Origin: Legionella drozanskii LLAP-1
Lineage (GTDB): Bacteria; Pseudomonadota; Gammaproteobacteria; Legionellales; Legionellaceae
Length of the DNA: 64,000 nt
Direction of reading: 5' to 3'
Assembly: GCF_001467585.1 (NCBI RefSeq)
Contig: NZ_LNXY01000031.1
Span: 140,669 to 204,668 of the forward strand
Within the stretch, counting starts at the first letter, position 1, and each line of letters opens with the position of its first letter. A program made the translations under genes and the position numbers. The notes under the pieces are model-generated. The model was not told the origin of the DNA. It did no database searches and saw nothing but the letters and a program-made list of their open reading frames with translations. Below, one piece after another: positions 45,138 to 53,740 of the stretch.

Positions 45138-46289
45138 TCACTCTGCTTGAGGATTTACCGGAAGAAAAGCCGATCGCCGGCGCATTTTCAAGATGGCTGA
45201 ACTCAGCTTCTTACCCAAGTTATTTGATGGAATTTCGATCCACCGATAAGTTAGACTTGAGAGGAAAATAACGAGAGCTAAATAACGAATGATAAAACCC
45301 AGCATATTGGGATAAGTACCAGTGAAGGTATACTCAGTCTTCATGTATAAAAACAAAGGGAAATGAATTAAATAAATACTAAACGAGATTTTTCCCAAAT
45401 ATCGTATCGGAGCAAGTCGTAGGAAAGCATTAAAGTAAGAGTGCCTTTGGGAAGTGATCACTAATAAAATAAATGAGCAAGCTAGGATCTCAGGAAAAAC
45501 CCAAGTTTGCCAATGACCATAATTCCAATCTCTTAGACCAAAACTAAATTGCGGCGCTAATAGCAACGTCATCGTTGCCAAGCCCAAAAGTAGTAAAATA
45601 TAGCTTTGTGGCATAAACTTCGTCACTTTAACACTGAATTTGTCAATAATCAGTCCAGCATGAAAGAAAACAAGAAATTGAACATAGATAGGATCCTGCC
45701 AATAAAAACTTAAGTAGGTCAATAATACAAACAGGGCAAAGTTAACTATTTTGCCCCCAAATTCAAACAGCAAAAAAATGGCTGGAAAAACAATACTACA
45801 ATACAACTCAACTTTTAATGACCATAATGGGACATTAAGATTTATATCATTTAGAAACAGAGTATTAAATAGAAGGGAATACTCGAGCTTACCCATTAAA
45901 TTCAATAAATAAAACGCTAAAAAAGTAGTTGCCCACATCAATGGAATTAATCGAAATGCGCGTCGACAAAGGTAGGCAAGAAACGAAAACAGGTCGCCTA
46001 TAGGTTCCTTCTTAAGTTGACGCCCCAAAACAAGACCACTAATCGTAAAAAAAAGCAGTACCGCAGGCTGAGGATCAAACAGACCGGCTATGAGAACACC
46101 AATGAGATCATGATGAGAAGGGATCACTGGACGTCCAGGATACAGTACCGGTAAAAAAAGAAGCAGGTAAAGATGTCCCATGACGACCGCAAAAGAAGCA
46201 ACACCCCTCAAGGATTCAATCTCAGGAGAAAAAGAGCTCGTTTTTGGTCGAGGAATTATTTTTTCTACAGCACCTACAGTAGTGACCAT
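45138..46289 (-). CDS. Acyltransferase 3 family protein (OafA/YrhL-like)
   Basis: Multi-pass inner-membrane acyltransferase of 383 residues that probably O-acetylates a surface polysaccharide. The family opening is visible (EIESLRGVASFAVVMGHLYLL, with the conserved Arg and His), as are PAVLLFFTISGLVLGRQL and LGKISFSIYLIHFPLFLY near the end, with about ten membrane helices. It is encoded opposite to its neighbours inside the polysaccharide locus. L. pneumophila uses a related enzyme to acetylate its O-chain, but the substrate here cannot be told. Confidence 0.87.
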   Translation of the reverse strand: MVTTVGAVEKIIPRPKTSSFSPEIESLRGVASFAVVMGHLYLLLFLPVLYPGRPVIPSHHDLIGVLIAGLFDPQPAVLLFFTISGLVLGRQLKKEPIGDLFSFLAYLCRRAFRLIPLMWATTFLAFYLLNLMGKLEYSLLFNTLFLNDINLNVPLWSLKVELYCSIVFPAIFLLFEFGGKIVNFALFVLLTYLSFYWQDPIYVQFLVFFHAGLIIDKFSVKVTKFMPQSYILLLLGLATMTLLLAPQFSFGLRDWNYGHWQTWVFPEILACSFILLVITSQRHSYFNAFLRLAPIRYLGKISFSIYLIHFPLFLYMKTEYTFTGTYPNMLGFIIRYLALVIFLSSLTYRWIEIPSNNLGKKLSSAILKMRRRSAFLPVNPQAE

Positions 46290-46711
46290 AATGCGTATTA
46301 AACCATATGATTGGGGTTACAAATTTAAGGGAAAATCCATTTGTGCTTCAGAAAATAACCAGTACTTCCCTTCGACAAGCAACTTAAGTTGAAGATTTCC
46401 TATAATAATCGTTTGCTCTATACTCCACAAGCTATAGCGTAGGTAATCCAACCTAACTTAAGTTACACAAAATAAGGGAGAAAATTTTATTTTACTCGGC
46501 CCTACAATTAGGTGAAATATGGACAAAAATCAGTATAATCCCGTATCGACTTTAAATTCTCCATTTAAGAATTAGCAATTAAAAATGAATATCGCTACAC
46601 TCTTGGCTAATTCCTGAATAGAAAATACCAGTAGATGATAAAAAATAAATAAGGCACCCAATAAACTTGGGTACTCGTACGACGAAGTAACGTTGTAGAT
46701 AAGGGGATTTT
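46290..46711 (+). promoter_or_regulatory. Divergent regulatory gap with two 12-bp palindromes
   Basis: A 422-base gap between the acyltransferase and rfbF genes. It holds two perfect palindromes sharing the core AACTTAAGTT: CAACTTAAGTTG at 46380-46391 and TAACTTAAGTTA at 46454-46465, centres 74 bases apart. TATAAT at 46401-46406 could be a -10 element. The palindromes may be operator sites, but no regulator is known to bind them. Confidence 0.4.
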
Positions 46712-47479
46712 ATGAAGGCAGTCATTTTAGCAGGCGGCTTAGGTACAAGGATCAGTGAAGAGACATCTGTTCGCCCAAAGCCTATGATTGAAATTGGAGG
46801 CAAACCTATTTTATGGCATATTATGAAGTTATATTCTGCTCATAATATTCATAATTTTATCATTTGCTTAGGCTATAAAGGTTATGTAATTAAAGAATAC
46901 TTTGCCAATTACTTCTTACATATGTCGGATGTCACTCTGGATATCACCAATAATAAAATAGAAATCCATCAGAATAATGCTGAGCCCTGGCTCATTACTC
47001 TCGTAGAAACAGGTGAGAGGACAATGACCGGCGGGCGAATTAAGCGAATCGCTAATCATCTAGGAAATGAGGACTTTTGCCTCACTTATGGCGATGGCGT
47101 ATCCGACGTGAACATTAGTGAATTAATCTCATTCCATAAAAAACAGAAAACGCTGGCAACTTTAACTGCCATTCAACCTCCCGGTCGCTTTGGCTCACTC
47201 CTCATGGAGGGTGACAGAATTACTGGTTTTAAAGAAAAACCTCAAGGCGACGGTGGTTGGATTAATGGTGGTTTTTTTGTTTTATCTCCTAAGGTTATCG
47301 ATTATATCGAAGGAGATGACACCATTTGGGAAAAACATCCTTTAGAACGGTTAGCGGAAGAAGACCAATTATCTTCATTTAATCATGATGGTTTTTGGCA
47401 TCCGATGGATACACTTCGAGATAAAAACTATTTGGAAGAATTATGGGAATCCGATAAAGCACCATGGAAAACATGGTAA
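46712..47479 (+). CDS. rfbF: Glucose-1-phosphate cytidylyltransferase
   Basis: Makes CDP-glucose from CTP and glucose 1-phosphate, the entry to CDP-3,6-dideoxyhexoses. The 255-residue protein matches RfbF/Ddh[31 protein letters not shown] at the N-terminus, [14 protein letters not shown] (metal-binding Asp), and AIQPPGRFG. The RfbH/ColD-like gene follows 45 bases downstream on the same strand. The partner CDP-glucose 4,6-dehydratase gene is 11 kb away at 58624. Confidence 0.94.
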   Translation: MKAVILAGGLGTRISEETSVRPKPMIEIGGKPILWHIMKLYSAHNIHNFIICLGYKGYVIKEYFANYFLHMSDVTLDITNNKIEIHQNNAEPWLITLVETGERTMTGGRIKRIANHLGNEDFCLTYGDGVSDVNISELISFHKKQKTLATLTAIQPPGRFGSLLMEGDRITGFKEKPQGDGGWINGGFFVLSPKVIDYIEGDDTIWEKHPLERLAEEDQLSSFNHDGFWHPMDTLRDKNYLEELWESDKAPWKTW

Positions 47480-47524
47480 TTATTCGGGATATCTAGTCTT
47501 TAAATTTTTAGAGAGAAAATAATA

Positions 47525-48745
47525 ATGAGCACTCAGCAATTTATCCATGTACCTTACGGAAAAACTGTACACGGCGAAGAAGAAATTGAAGCAGTTGTTT
47601 CCGTATTACGCACGTCCACCCAAATGGGCAAGCATGTGCGCGAAATGGAAGAGAAAGTTGCCACTTTATTTAGCAAAAAACATGGAATAATGGTTAACTC
47701 CGGCTCTTCTGCTAATTATTTGGCCATTGAAATCCTGGGTTTGCCTGCAGGCTCCGAAGTCATTACACCAACCTTAACGTTTTCCACCACGGTAGCTCCT
47801 CTAATTCGCAATGGTTTAATTCCTGCTTTTGTTGATGTTGAAGAAGGTACTTTCAATATCGACGCTAATCAGGTGGAGGCAATGATAACGCCTAAAACTA
47901 GAGCAATGATGATCCCTAATCTGCTAGGAAATCTACCCAATTGGAAAATGCTAAGAGATCTTGCTGATAAATATAATCTCATTATTATCGAAGATTCTGC
48001 AGATACACTGGGTGCAACCATCGGTGGCTCGTCGGTAGGCCGATTCAGCGATATTAGCACCACCAGTTTTTATGGTTCACACGTAGTTAACTGTGCTGGT
48101 AACGGTGGAATGCTCTGTGTTAATGAAGATACTCTAGCTTCTCGTGCGAAATTATTACGCAGCTGGGGCCGAAGTTCTTCTTTATTCGTGGAATCAGAAG
48201 CCATTGAAAATCGTTTTAATATTCAAGTAGATGGTATTGATTACGATGCAAAATTTGTTTTCGAAGCACTCGGTTATAACCTAGAGCCTTCCGAAATGGG
48301 TGCTGCTTTCGGTTTAGTACAACTTAGCAAACTAGACCAAAATATTAATGCGCGTGACCATGCGTTTCAATTGCATACCGAGTTTTTTAGCCGCTATAAA
48401 GAGTGGTTTATTCTACCAAAACAATTGCCTAACTCGCATACAGGTTGGTTAGCATTTCCATTAACGATTAAAGATAGTGCGCCATTTTCGCGCAAAGAAT
48501 TACAAATATTCTTAGAAAAGCGCAATATCCAAACTCGTACTGTCTTTACCGGCAATATCTTACGCCAACCAGGTTTTAGCAACATTGAACGACGTGAATC
48601 TGCGGCAGGTTATCCTAATGCCGATCGAGTCATGCGTGGTGGAATTCTGCTTGGTTGCCATCATGGCTTAACTCCTGAAATGATGGACCATATTCACCAA
48701 TCATTTGAGCAGTTTGCTAAGACTCATGCTGAGGTAACTGCCTAA
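47525..48745 (+). CDS. RfbH/ColD-like PLP-dependent sugar 3-dehydratase, lacking Fe-S cysteines
   Basis: A 406-residue DegT/DnrJ/EryC1-fold enzyme. H186 (TTSFYGSHVVNC) replaces the PLP-binding lysine of the aminotransferases, which is the mark of sugar C-3 dehydratases such as RfbH (E1) and ColD. In RfbH, a Cys cluster after the WGRD motif holds a [2Fe-2S] centre; here the same stretch reads WGRSSSLFVESE and NRFNIQVDG with no cysteine, then FEALGYNLEPSEMGAAFGL aligns again. A ColD-like, Fe-S-independent mechanism is therefore likely. Placement 45 bases after rfbF suggests CDP-4-keto-6-deoxyglucose as substrate; GDP-4-keto-6-deoxymannose from Gmd is the alternative. Confidence 0.82.
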   Translation: MSTQQFIHVPYGKTVHGEEEIEAVVSVLRTSTQMGKHVREMEEKVATLFSKKHGIMVNSGSSANYLAIEILGLPAGSEVITPTLTFSTTVAPLIRNGLIPAFVDVEEGTFNIDANQVEAMITPKTRAMMIPNLLGNLPNWKMLRDLADKYNLIIIEDSADTLGATIGGSSVGRFSDISTTSFYGSHVVNCAGNGGMLCVNEDTLASRAKLLRSWGRSSSLFVESEAIENRFNIQVDGIDYDAKFVFEALGYNLEPSEMGAAFGLVQLSKLDQNINARDHAFQLHTEFFSRYKEWFILPKQLPNSHTGWLAFPLTIKDSAPFSRKELQIFLEKRNIQTRTVFTGNILRQPGFSNIERRESAAGYPNADRVMRGGILLGCHHGLTPEMMDHIHQSFEQFAKTHAEVTA

Positions 48746-48819
48746 AGCATTCCAATTTTAATGGAAGATGAGAGGGCCTTACTCATCTTCCTTCACTGAC
48801 AATTAGTTGAGAATCTCTT

Positions 48820-49755
48820 ATGAAATTAATCAGTATTGTTACGCCTTGTTACAATGAAGAAGGAAATGTTGAAGAAATACATCGACAGGTCAAAGCAATA
48901 TTCGAAGAAATCCCCAACTATCGTTATGAGCATATTTTTATCGATAATGCTTCGACCGATAACACGGTAGCCCTCTTAAAAAAGATTGCCGAACAGGATC
49001 CTCATACTAAGGTCATTGTGAATGCAAGAAACTTTGGACATATCCGTTCACCCTATCATGCCATGTTGGAAACGAATGGTGATGCAACCATTTTGATCGT
49101 CGCTGATCTGCAAGATCCACCCGATATGATTAAAGAATTTATTCATAAATGGGAGCAGGGCTACAAAATTGTAGTGGGCGTAAAACCCGAAAGTCAGGAA
49201 TCAAAATTGATGTTTGCAATTCGCCGCGCTTACTATAATTTCGTAACACGAATTGCCGATGTTAAGTTAATAAAAAATTTCACCGGTTTTGGATTATACG
49301 ATAAAGAAGTGGTTGATATCTTACGTACTCATAAAGATCCCTATCCCTATTTTCGCGGCTTAATTGCCGAGATTGGACTTGAAATCGCAGAAGTCCCCTA
49401 TAATCAACCTCGCAGAGCGCGGGGTGTGACAAAGAATAATTTCTATTCCTTGTATGATATGGCGATGTTAGGAATTACCAGCCACTCCAAAATTCCTTTG
49501 CGTTTGGCAACGATGGCTGGATTTTCGCTTTCTATCATTAGCTTACTAATCTCTCTTAGCTTTTTTGTTTTGAAGTTATTTTTTTGGAACAGCTTTAATC
49601 TTGGTGTAGCACCTATACTAATAGGTTTATTCTTTTTTTCATCAGTACAGCTATTTTTTATCGGCTTATTGGGAGAATACATTGCCTCAATCCATACACG
49701 GGTTACTAAGCGTCCTTTAGTCGTCGAAAAAGAACGTGTTAATTTTTCTCAATAA
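48820..49755 (+). CDS. Polyprenyl-phosphate glycosyltransferase (GtrB/DPM1-like, GT2)
   Basis: GT2 enzyme of 311 residues: IVTPCYNEEGNVEEIHRQV, FIDNASTDNTVALL, ILIVADLQDPPDMI (metal-binding DLQ) and GFGLYDKEVVDIL. Two hydrophobic helices at about residues 229-252 and 265-292 close the protein, as in GtrB, ArnC and other bactoprenol-phosphate sugar transferases. A GtrA-type flippase gene follows at 50888, supporting a lipid-linked sugar side-branch pathway. It follows the RfbH/ColD-like gene by 74 bases. Confidence 0.9.
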   Translation: MKLISIVTPCYNEEGNVEEIHRQVKAIFEEIPNYRYEHIFIDNASTDNTVALLKKIAEQDPHTKVIVNARNFGHIRSPYHAMLETNGDATILIVADLQDPPDMIKEFIHKWEQGYKIVVGVKPESQESKLMFAIRRAYYNFVTRIADVKLIKNFTGFGLYDKEVVDILRTHKDPYPYFRGLIAEIGLEIAEVPYNQPRRARGVTKNNFYSLYDMAMLGITSHSKIPLRLATMAGFSLSIISLLISLSFFVLKLFFWNSFNLGVAPILIGLFFFSSVQLFFIGLLGEYIASIHTRVTKRPLVVEKERVNFSQ

Positions 49756-49756
49756 T

Positions 49757-50836
49757 ATGAACAGCAATCCTTTAGCTCATGATTTAGATTACATCCTTGA
49801 TAAAACCTTGCCACTGTGGGAAGAATTACGTGAACAACGGATTTTTATCACAGGTGGAACTGGTTTTTTTGGCTGTTGGTTATTAGAAAGTTTTGCCTGG
49901 ATAAATAATAAACTTGATCTAAATGCTGAGGCCGTTGTACTCACGAGAAATGTTACTCGTTTTGCTAATAGACATCCTCAACTCTTTCATTCACCCTCAC
50001 TTAGATTTCATGAAGGTGATGTTAGAAATTTTGTCTACCCCTCACATCATTTTTCGCATGTTATTCATGCAGCCACAGATACGAATGCAAAACTAAACCA
50101 AGAAGATCCGCTTGCTATCTTCGATGGTATTTTACAGGGCACAAAACACACACTTGAGTTTGCTAGGAAATGTAAGGCAAAAAAGATTCTTTTGACTAGT
50201 TCCGGGGCCATCTATGGCAAACAACCTTCTGAGCTTACCCATATTCCTGAATCCTATCCTGGTCAAGCTTATTTGACTACTCCTAAATCCACTTATGGAG
50301 TAGGTAAATGTGCAGCTGAGCACCTGGGCTATTTATATGCTAGCCAGCATGGATTAGATATAAAAATTGCTCGTTGCTTTGCCTTTGTCGGTCCCTACTT
50401 ACCGCTAGATGAACATTTTGCAATTGGTAATTTTATTCATAACAGTTTGCAGGGACAAACCATAGAAATCAAAGGAGATGGGACCCCGTTCCGCTCTTAC
50501 CTTTATGCCGCGGATTTAGCTATTTGGCTTTGGACAATTCTTTTTAAGGGTAAAACTGCTTACCCCTATAATGTTGGCTCTGATGAAGACTATAGTTTGG
50601 CTGATGTTGCCCAGGTTGTAGCAAATACGAGTAATAAATCGATTGCAGTCAATGTCAAGCAAGCTAAACCAGAAAATCACCAAGTTGAGCGTTATGTTCC
50701 TAACATTGATCGAGCCCGAGAAGAGCTTCAATTAGCTCCGCACGTCAAACTAATCGATGCTGTTAATCGAACGAGAGCCTGGCATTTAAAATCGTTAGAA
50801 TACAAATCGTCAGATCAAGAGGCTATATTGACATGA
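49757..50836 (+). CDS. NAD-dependent epimerase/dehydratase (SDR), candidate reductase of the CDP branch
   Basis: Extended SDR of 359 residues with Rossmann motif IFITGGTGFFGCWLLE, catalytic LLTSSGAIYGK and STYGVGKCAAEHLG (Tyr and Lys), and ARCFAFVGPYLPL. The start at 49757 lies one base after the stop of the GT2 gene. Its place after the CDP-deoxyhexose genes suggests it reduces or epimerises a CDP-4-keto sugar or a branched derivative, in the way of YerF, RfbJ or RfbS. The exact reaction is inferred from context only. Confidence 0.8.
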   Translation: MNSNPLAHDLDYILDKTLPLWEELREQRIFITGGTGFFGCWLLESFAWINNKLDLNAEAVVLTRNVTRFANRHPQLFHSPSLRFHEGDVRNFVYPSHHFSHVIHAATDTNAKLNQEDPLAIFDGILQGTKHTLEFARKCKAKKILLTSSGAIYGKQPSELTHIPESYPGQAYLTTPKSTYGVGKCAAEHLGYLYASQHGLDIKIARCFAFVGPYLPLDEHFAIGNFIHNSLQGQTIEIKGDGTPFRSYLYAADLAIWLWTILFKGKTAYPYNVGSDEDYSLADVAQVVANTSNKSIAVNVKQAKPENHQVERYVPNIDRAREELQLAPHVKLIDAVNRTRAWHLKSLEYKSSDQEAILT

Positions 50837-50887
50837 TTCCAGATGAACACCTGCGAATTTTGTTAAGACACAATTGGATAGAATAAG

Positions 50888-51259
50888 ATGAGTTCAAAAG
50901 AAGAGCTTGTAAGATATATTTTAGTGGGTATTTTAAATACTTTATTCAGTTATTTATGGTATGCCATTTTTATTACTCTAGGTCTGCGATATCCTCTCGC
51001 ATTATTATTCTCAACTGTTCTAGGTGTTTTATTTAATTTTAAAACCTTTGGTAAACTTGTATTTAAAAATTCCAATAATCAGCTGATTTTTAAATTCATT
51101 GGTGTCTACACTTTTCTCTATTTTTTTAATATCACGCTAATCGGTTTTTTAAAACAAATATCAACGGATCTTTATATCACAGGATTTATCTCAATCATTT
51201 TTTCTGCCGGTTTAGGTTTCGTTTTAAATAAGCGTCTTGTTTTTAAGCGCAGTTACTAA
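50888..51259 (+). CDS. GtrA-like flippase
   Basis: Small membrane protein of 123 residues with four hydrophobic helices, typical of the GtrA family, which is thought to flip undecaprenyl-phosphate sugars to the periplasm. RYILVGILNTLFSYLWY at the N-terminus and GLGFVLNKRLVFK at the C-terminus are family signatures. It pairs with the GtrB-like transferase at 48820, with the SDR gene in between; a separate GT-C enzyme (perhaps at 53741) would be needed to attach the sugar. Confidence 0.88.
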   Translation: MSSKEELVRYILVGILNTLFSYLWYAIFITLGLRYPLALLFSTVLGVLFNFKTFGKLVFKNSNNQLIFKFIGVYTFLYFFNITLIGFLKQISTDLYITGFISIIFSAGLGFVLNKRLVFKRSY

Positions 51260-51339
51260 GCCTTATTTTTAATCAAAACCCTTGATACTATTTTGAGGCA
51301 TGGTAAATTTGGCTTTCCATTTTTTAGGAGCTAATAACA

Positions 51340-51672
51340 ATGAAAAAACGCTTAATTGCAGCTGCCAGCCTAATTATGTTAATCCCTATGTTTTCGTTTG
51401 CTGGAAAACTAGACTTCAAAAAAACTTTCTGTGGCAATGAGGAATTTTTGGGAAATCCAGCAAAAAAACGGCCACATTTGCATTGCGGCAGTACCTTTAT
51501 GGCTTATAAAAAACCCACTGGTGACCATTTGAAAATTTCTGAGCCTGGCGATTGTAATCGAACCAATTTAGCCTTTGATGACTTAAAAGCGAATCGTCGA
51601 GCTTTTGAAAATTACTCGGCTATTTATACTGCACTCGTATCCTATCATCAAGCTGGTTGTCCAAATCAATAA
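51340..51672 (+). CDS. Small exported hypothetical protein, 110 aa
   Basis: Signal peptide MKKRLIAAASLIMLIPMFSFA, cleaved near residue 21, followed by an 89-residue mature part with four cysteines (KTFCGNEE, HLHCGST, PGDCNR, AGCPNQ) that could form two disulfides. TTTTTTAGGAG before the ATG is a good ribosome binding site. The family is not recognised and no link to polysaccharide synthesis is evident. Confidence 0.72.
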   Translation: MKKRLIAAASLIMLIPMFSFAGKLDFKKTFCGNEEFLGNPAKKRPHLHCGSTFMAYKKPTGDHLKISEPGDCNRTNLAFDDLKANRRAFENYSAIYTALVSYHQAGCPNQ

Positions 51673-51697
51673 CCCGTTTATAGGTATCCTTTGACAC

Positions 51698-51736
51698 CTA
51701 ACGCGCAGATTGGGTCTTGGCCCATCTGCGCGTTAG
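51698..51736. terminator. Strong hairpin between convergent genes
   Basis: CTAACGCGCAGAT pairs perfectly with ATCTGCGCGTTAG, extended by TGGG/CCC with a one-base bulge. This long GC-rich stem lies between the 110-aa exported gene and the convergent TPP-enzyme gene and very likely terminates both. Confidence 0.75.
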
Positions 51737-51751
51737 TAAACAAGAGCTGCT

Positions 51752-53479
51752 TTAGGTTGCTTCCATGCCCACTGGCGTAGTAAAAGGTTCCATTTCGGTT
51801 ATCGGTCGGCCAAATGCAATTTTAGGATAAGCGTTTGCACGCATATCTACCATGACTTGTAGCAAAGCAGCTTCTTCATTATCCCACAGCCACTCGAGGC
51901 TCGATTCAACTTCCTCAGAAACTACAATTGTTTTGGCTGGGATACCATAAGCATTGGCAATTGCCTCAAAATTAGGTGCACTATATCCCCAATAGGTTGA
52001 TAAATAACGACTGTTAAAATAGCTATCCTGAAATTGTCGAATCATCCCCAAGCAATTATTGTTTAGAACAATCATTTTCATCGGAATTTTATTTCTTACT
52101 ATGGTCTGTAATTCTTGAATATTTAATTGGAAACAACCATCTCCAGCGATGACTACAACCGGACTCTTATTATGTGCTAAGGAAGCGCCAATTGCGGCAG
52201 GTAAAGCAAAACCCATTGCCCCCATGCCTCCAGAAGTCATAAAAAATTGCTGGGAGTTGATTTCCAGGGATTGAGCCGACCACATTTGATGGTTACCTAC
52301 ATCGACAACATAGCCCTTCGTTTTTTGAGAATATTGCGATAATAAATGCATAAAATGATTAGGGTTAATTCCGGATATATTTTGCAATTCTTTGGTGTCC
52401 GGCCATTCGCTTTTAAGCTGAGCAATTTCATTAAACCAGGGCTTATCTAGCGCTAGCTTTTTATCGTCAAGAACCGTTAGTAGCTGCTCAATAAAATCTG
52501 CCACATCCATCACAAAAGGTACGCAATGTTTAACTCGATTATTAATTTCGCTCTCGTCACAATCAACATGGAATATTTTCTTGTTGTGGCGGAATGATTC
52601 TACATCGGCGCCAGTTTGACGTATATCTAAACGACTACCGAGTACAATTAATAAATCGCTATGACCTAAAGCAATGTTTGCCCAGCGATTACCATAACTA
52701 CCGATAAATCCAACGCGTAAAGGATGCTCAAAATCGATTGCATCAACCGCTAAAAGAGACGTAACCACAGGAATCTGTAATTTATCGATTAAATGGCGGA
52801 ATTGTTTAATAGCACCAGCACCATTAATACCACCACCCGCTAAAATTAGGGGTTTTTTCGCTTGCATAATCGCTGCCAATAACACATCAAATATACCGCT
52901 ATCAACTGAGGTATCAATTTTTTTCCTGGTGATTTTTTCTATAGGAGCGACTTCGATTTCTGCTCGTTGCAAATTCATTGGAATATCAATTAGTACTGGA
53001 CCCGGCCTATCGCTAATCGCAATTTCATAAGCTTCTTTAAGGACGGATTCAATCTGATCTGCTGACGTGATGTTGTAACTTTTCTTGGTAATAATACGAG
53101 CCATGGAAACAATATCAGTTTCCTGAAAACCAAGCTGTCGGATTCCTTTATCCATCTTTTGTTCATGAGTATTTACTTGGCCTGTTATAAAAAGACCGGG
53201 AGAAGAATCAAAATAGCAGCTTGCAATCCCAGTAATTAAATTGGTTGCACCAGGTCCGCTTGTAGCCATTCCAACCGCCACATTACCTGTGCACCGTCCA
53301 TAAGCATCGACTGCAAATGCAGCCGATTGTTCATGGTGCATGCTGACAATATCAATGCCGCCTTCTTGATCAATAGAATCTAAAATCTGAGTGATCATGC
53401 CTCCTGACATTTCAAAAATAAATTTTACGTCTTGGGCTTTTAAAAATTTGGCAATGTAATCACACGCTTTGATTTTCAT
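51752..53479 (-). CDS. Acetolactate synthase-like TPP enzyme, candidate YerE-type sugar-branching enzyme
   Basis: TPP-dependent enzyme of 575 residues (start at 53479) with the acetolactate-synthase domain order: N-terminal PYR domain with catalytic E50 (MHHEQSAAFA), a central domain with LAGGGINGAG, and a C-terminal PP domain with the TPP-binding AGDGCFQLN near residue 446 and NNNCLGMIRQFQ. No regulatory subunit gene adjoins it and no valine or isoleucine gene is near. YerE, a close type of enzyme, moves the two-carbon unit of pyruvate onto CDP-4-keto-3,6-dideoxyglucose; the CDP branch in this locus would supply that substrate. An ordinary biosynthetic IlvB/IlvG role remains possible. Confidence 0.83.
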   Translation of the reverse strand: MKIKACDYIAKFLKAQDVKFIFEMSGGMITQILDSIDQEGGIDIVSMHHEQSAAFAVDAYGRCTGNVAVGMATSGPGATNLITGIASCYFDSSPGLFITGQVNTHEQKMDKGIRQLGFQETDIVSMARIITKKSYNITSADQIESVLKEAYEIAISDRPGPVLIDIPMNLQRAEIEVAPIEKITRKKIDTSVDSGIFDVLLAAIMQAKKPLILAGGGINGAGAIKQFRHLIDKLQIPVVTSLLAVDAIDFEHPLRVGFIGSYGNRWANIALGHSDLLIVLGSRLDIRQTGADVESFRHNKKIFHVDCDESEINNRVKHCVPFVMDVADFIEQLLTVLDDKKLALDKPWFNEIAQLKSEWPDTKELQNISGINPNHFMHLLSQYSQKTKGYVVDVGNHQMWSAQSLEINSQQFFMTSGGMGAMGFALPAAIGASLAHNKSPVVVIAGDGCFQLNIQELQTIVRNKIPMKMIVLNNNCLGMIRQFQDSYFNSRYLSTYWGYSAPNFEAIANAYGIPAKTIVVSEEVESSLEWLWDNEEAALLQVMVDMRANAYPKIAFGRPITEMEPFTTPVGMEAT

Positions 53480-53740
53480 TTGGTTGTATACCCTTAAATA
53501 CAATAGGAATGACTTATTTTCTCATACTCAAGCGAGCAAAGCGTACTTTTTTAATTATCTAAAGTCAATTGAGCTTATTTTCAACAATAATTAGGGCGTA
53601 TTTCTATGTAAATCAATGGCCTTTAAGAAATCGATCCTTATTTTGACTTACTAACTTGGATTGGTTAGTCTTAGCTGCATAATTAAAGAGAGCACTAATT
53701 TTTTAACAAATTTAAGAAGTTATTTGGGATAATTTAATCA

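Noticed and set aside
39927-46711. ops/JUMPstart element for the polysaccharide locus
   Set aside because: I looked for GGCGGTAG-like sequence in the intergenic regions and saw none.
51340-51672. 110-aa exported protein as part of polysaccharide export
   Set aside because: It lacks any Wza, Wzz or Lpt feature; position alone is not enough.
51752-53479. Plain acetolactate synthase large subunit for branched amino acids
   Set aside because: Not excluded, but there is no small-subunit or ilv gene nearby and it lies among CDP-deoxyhexose genes, so a sugar-branching role is preferred.
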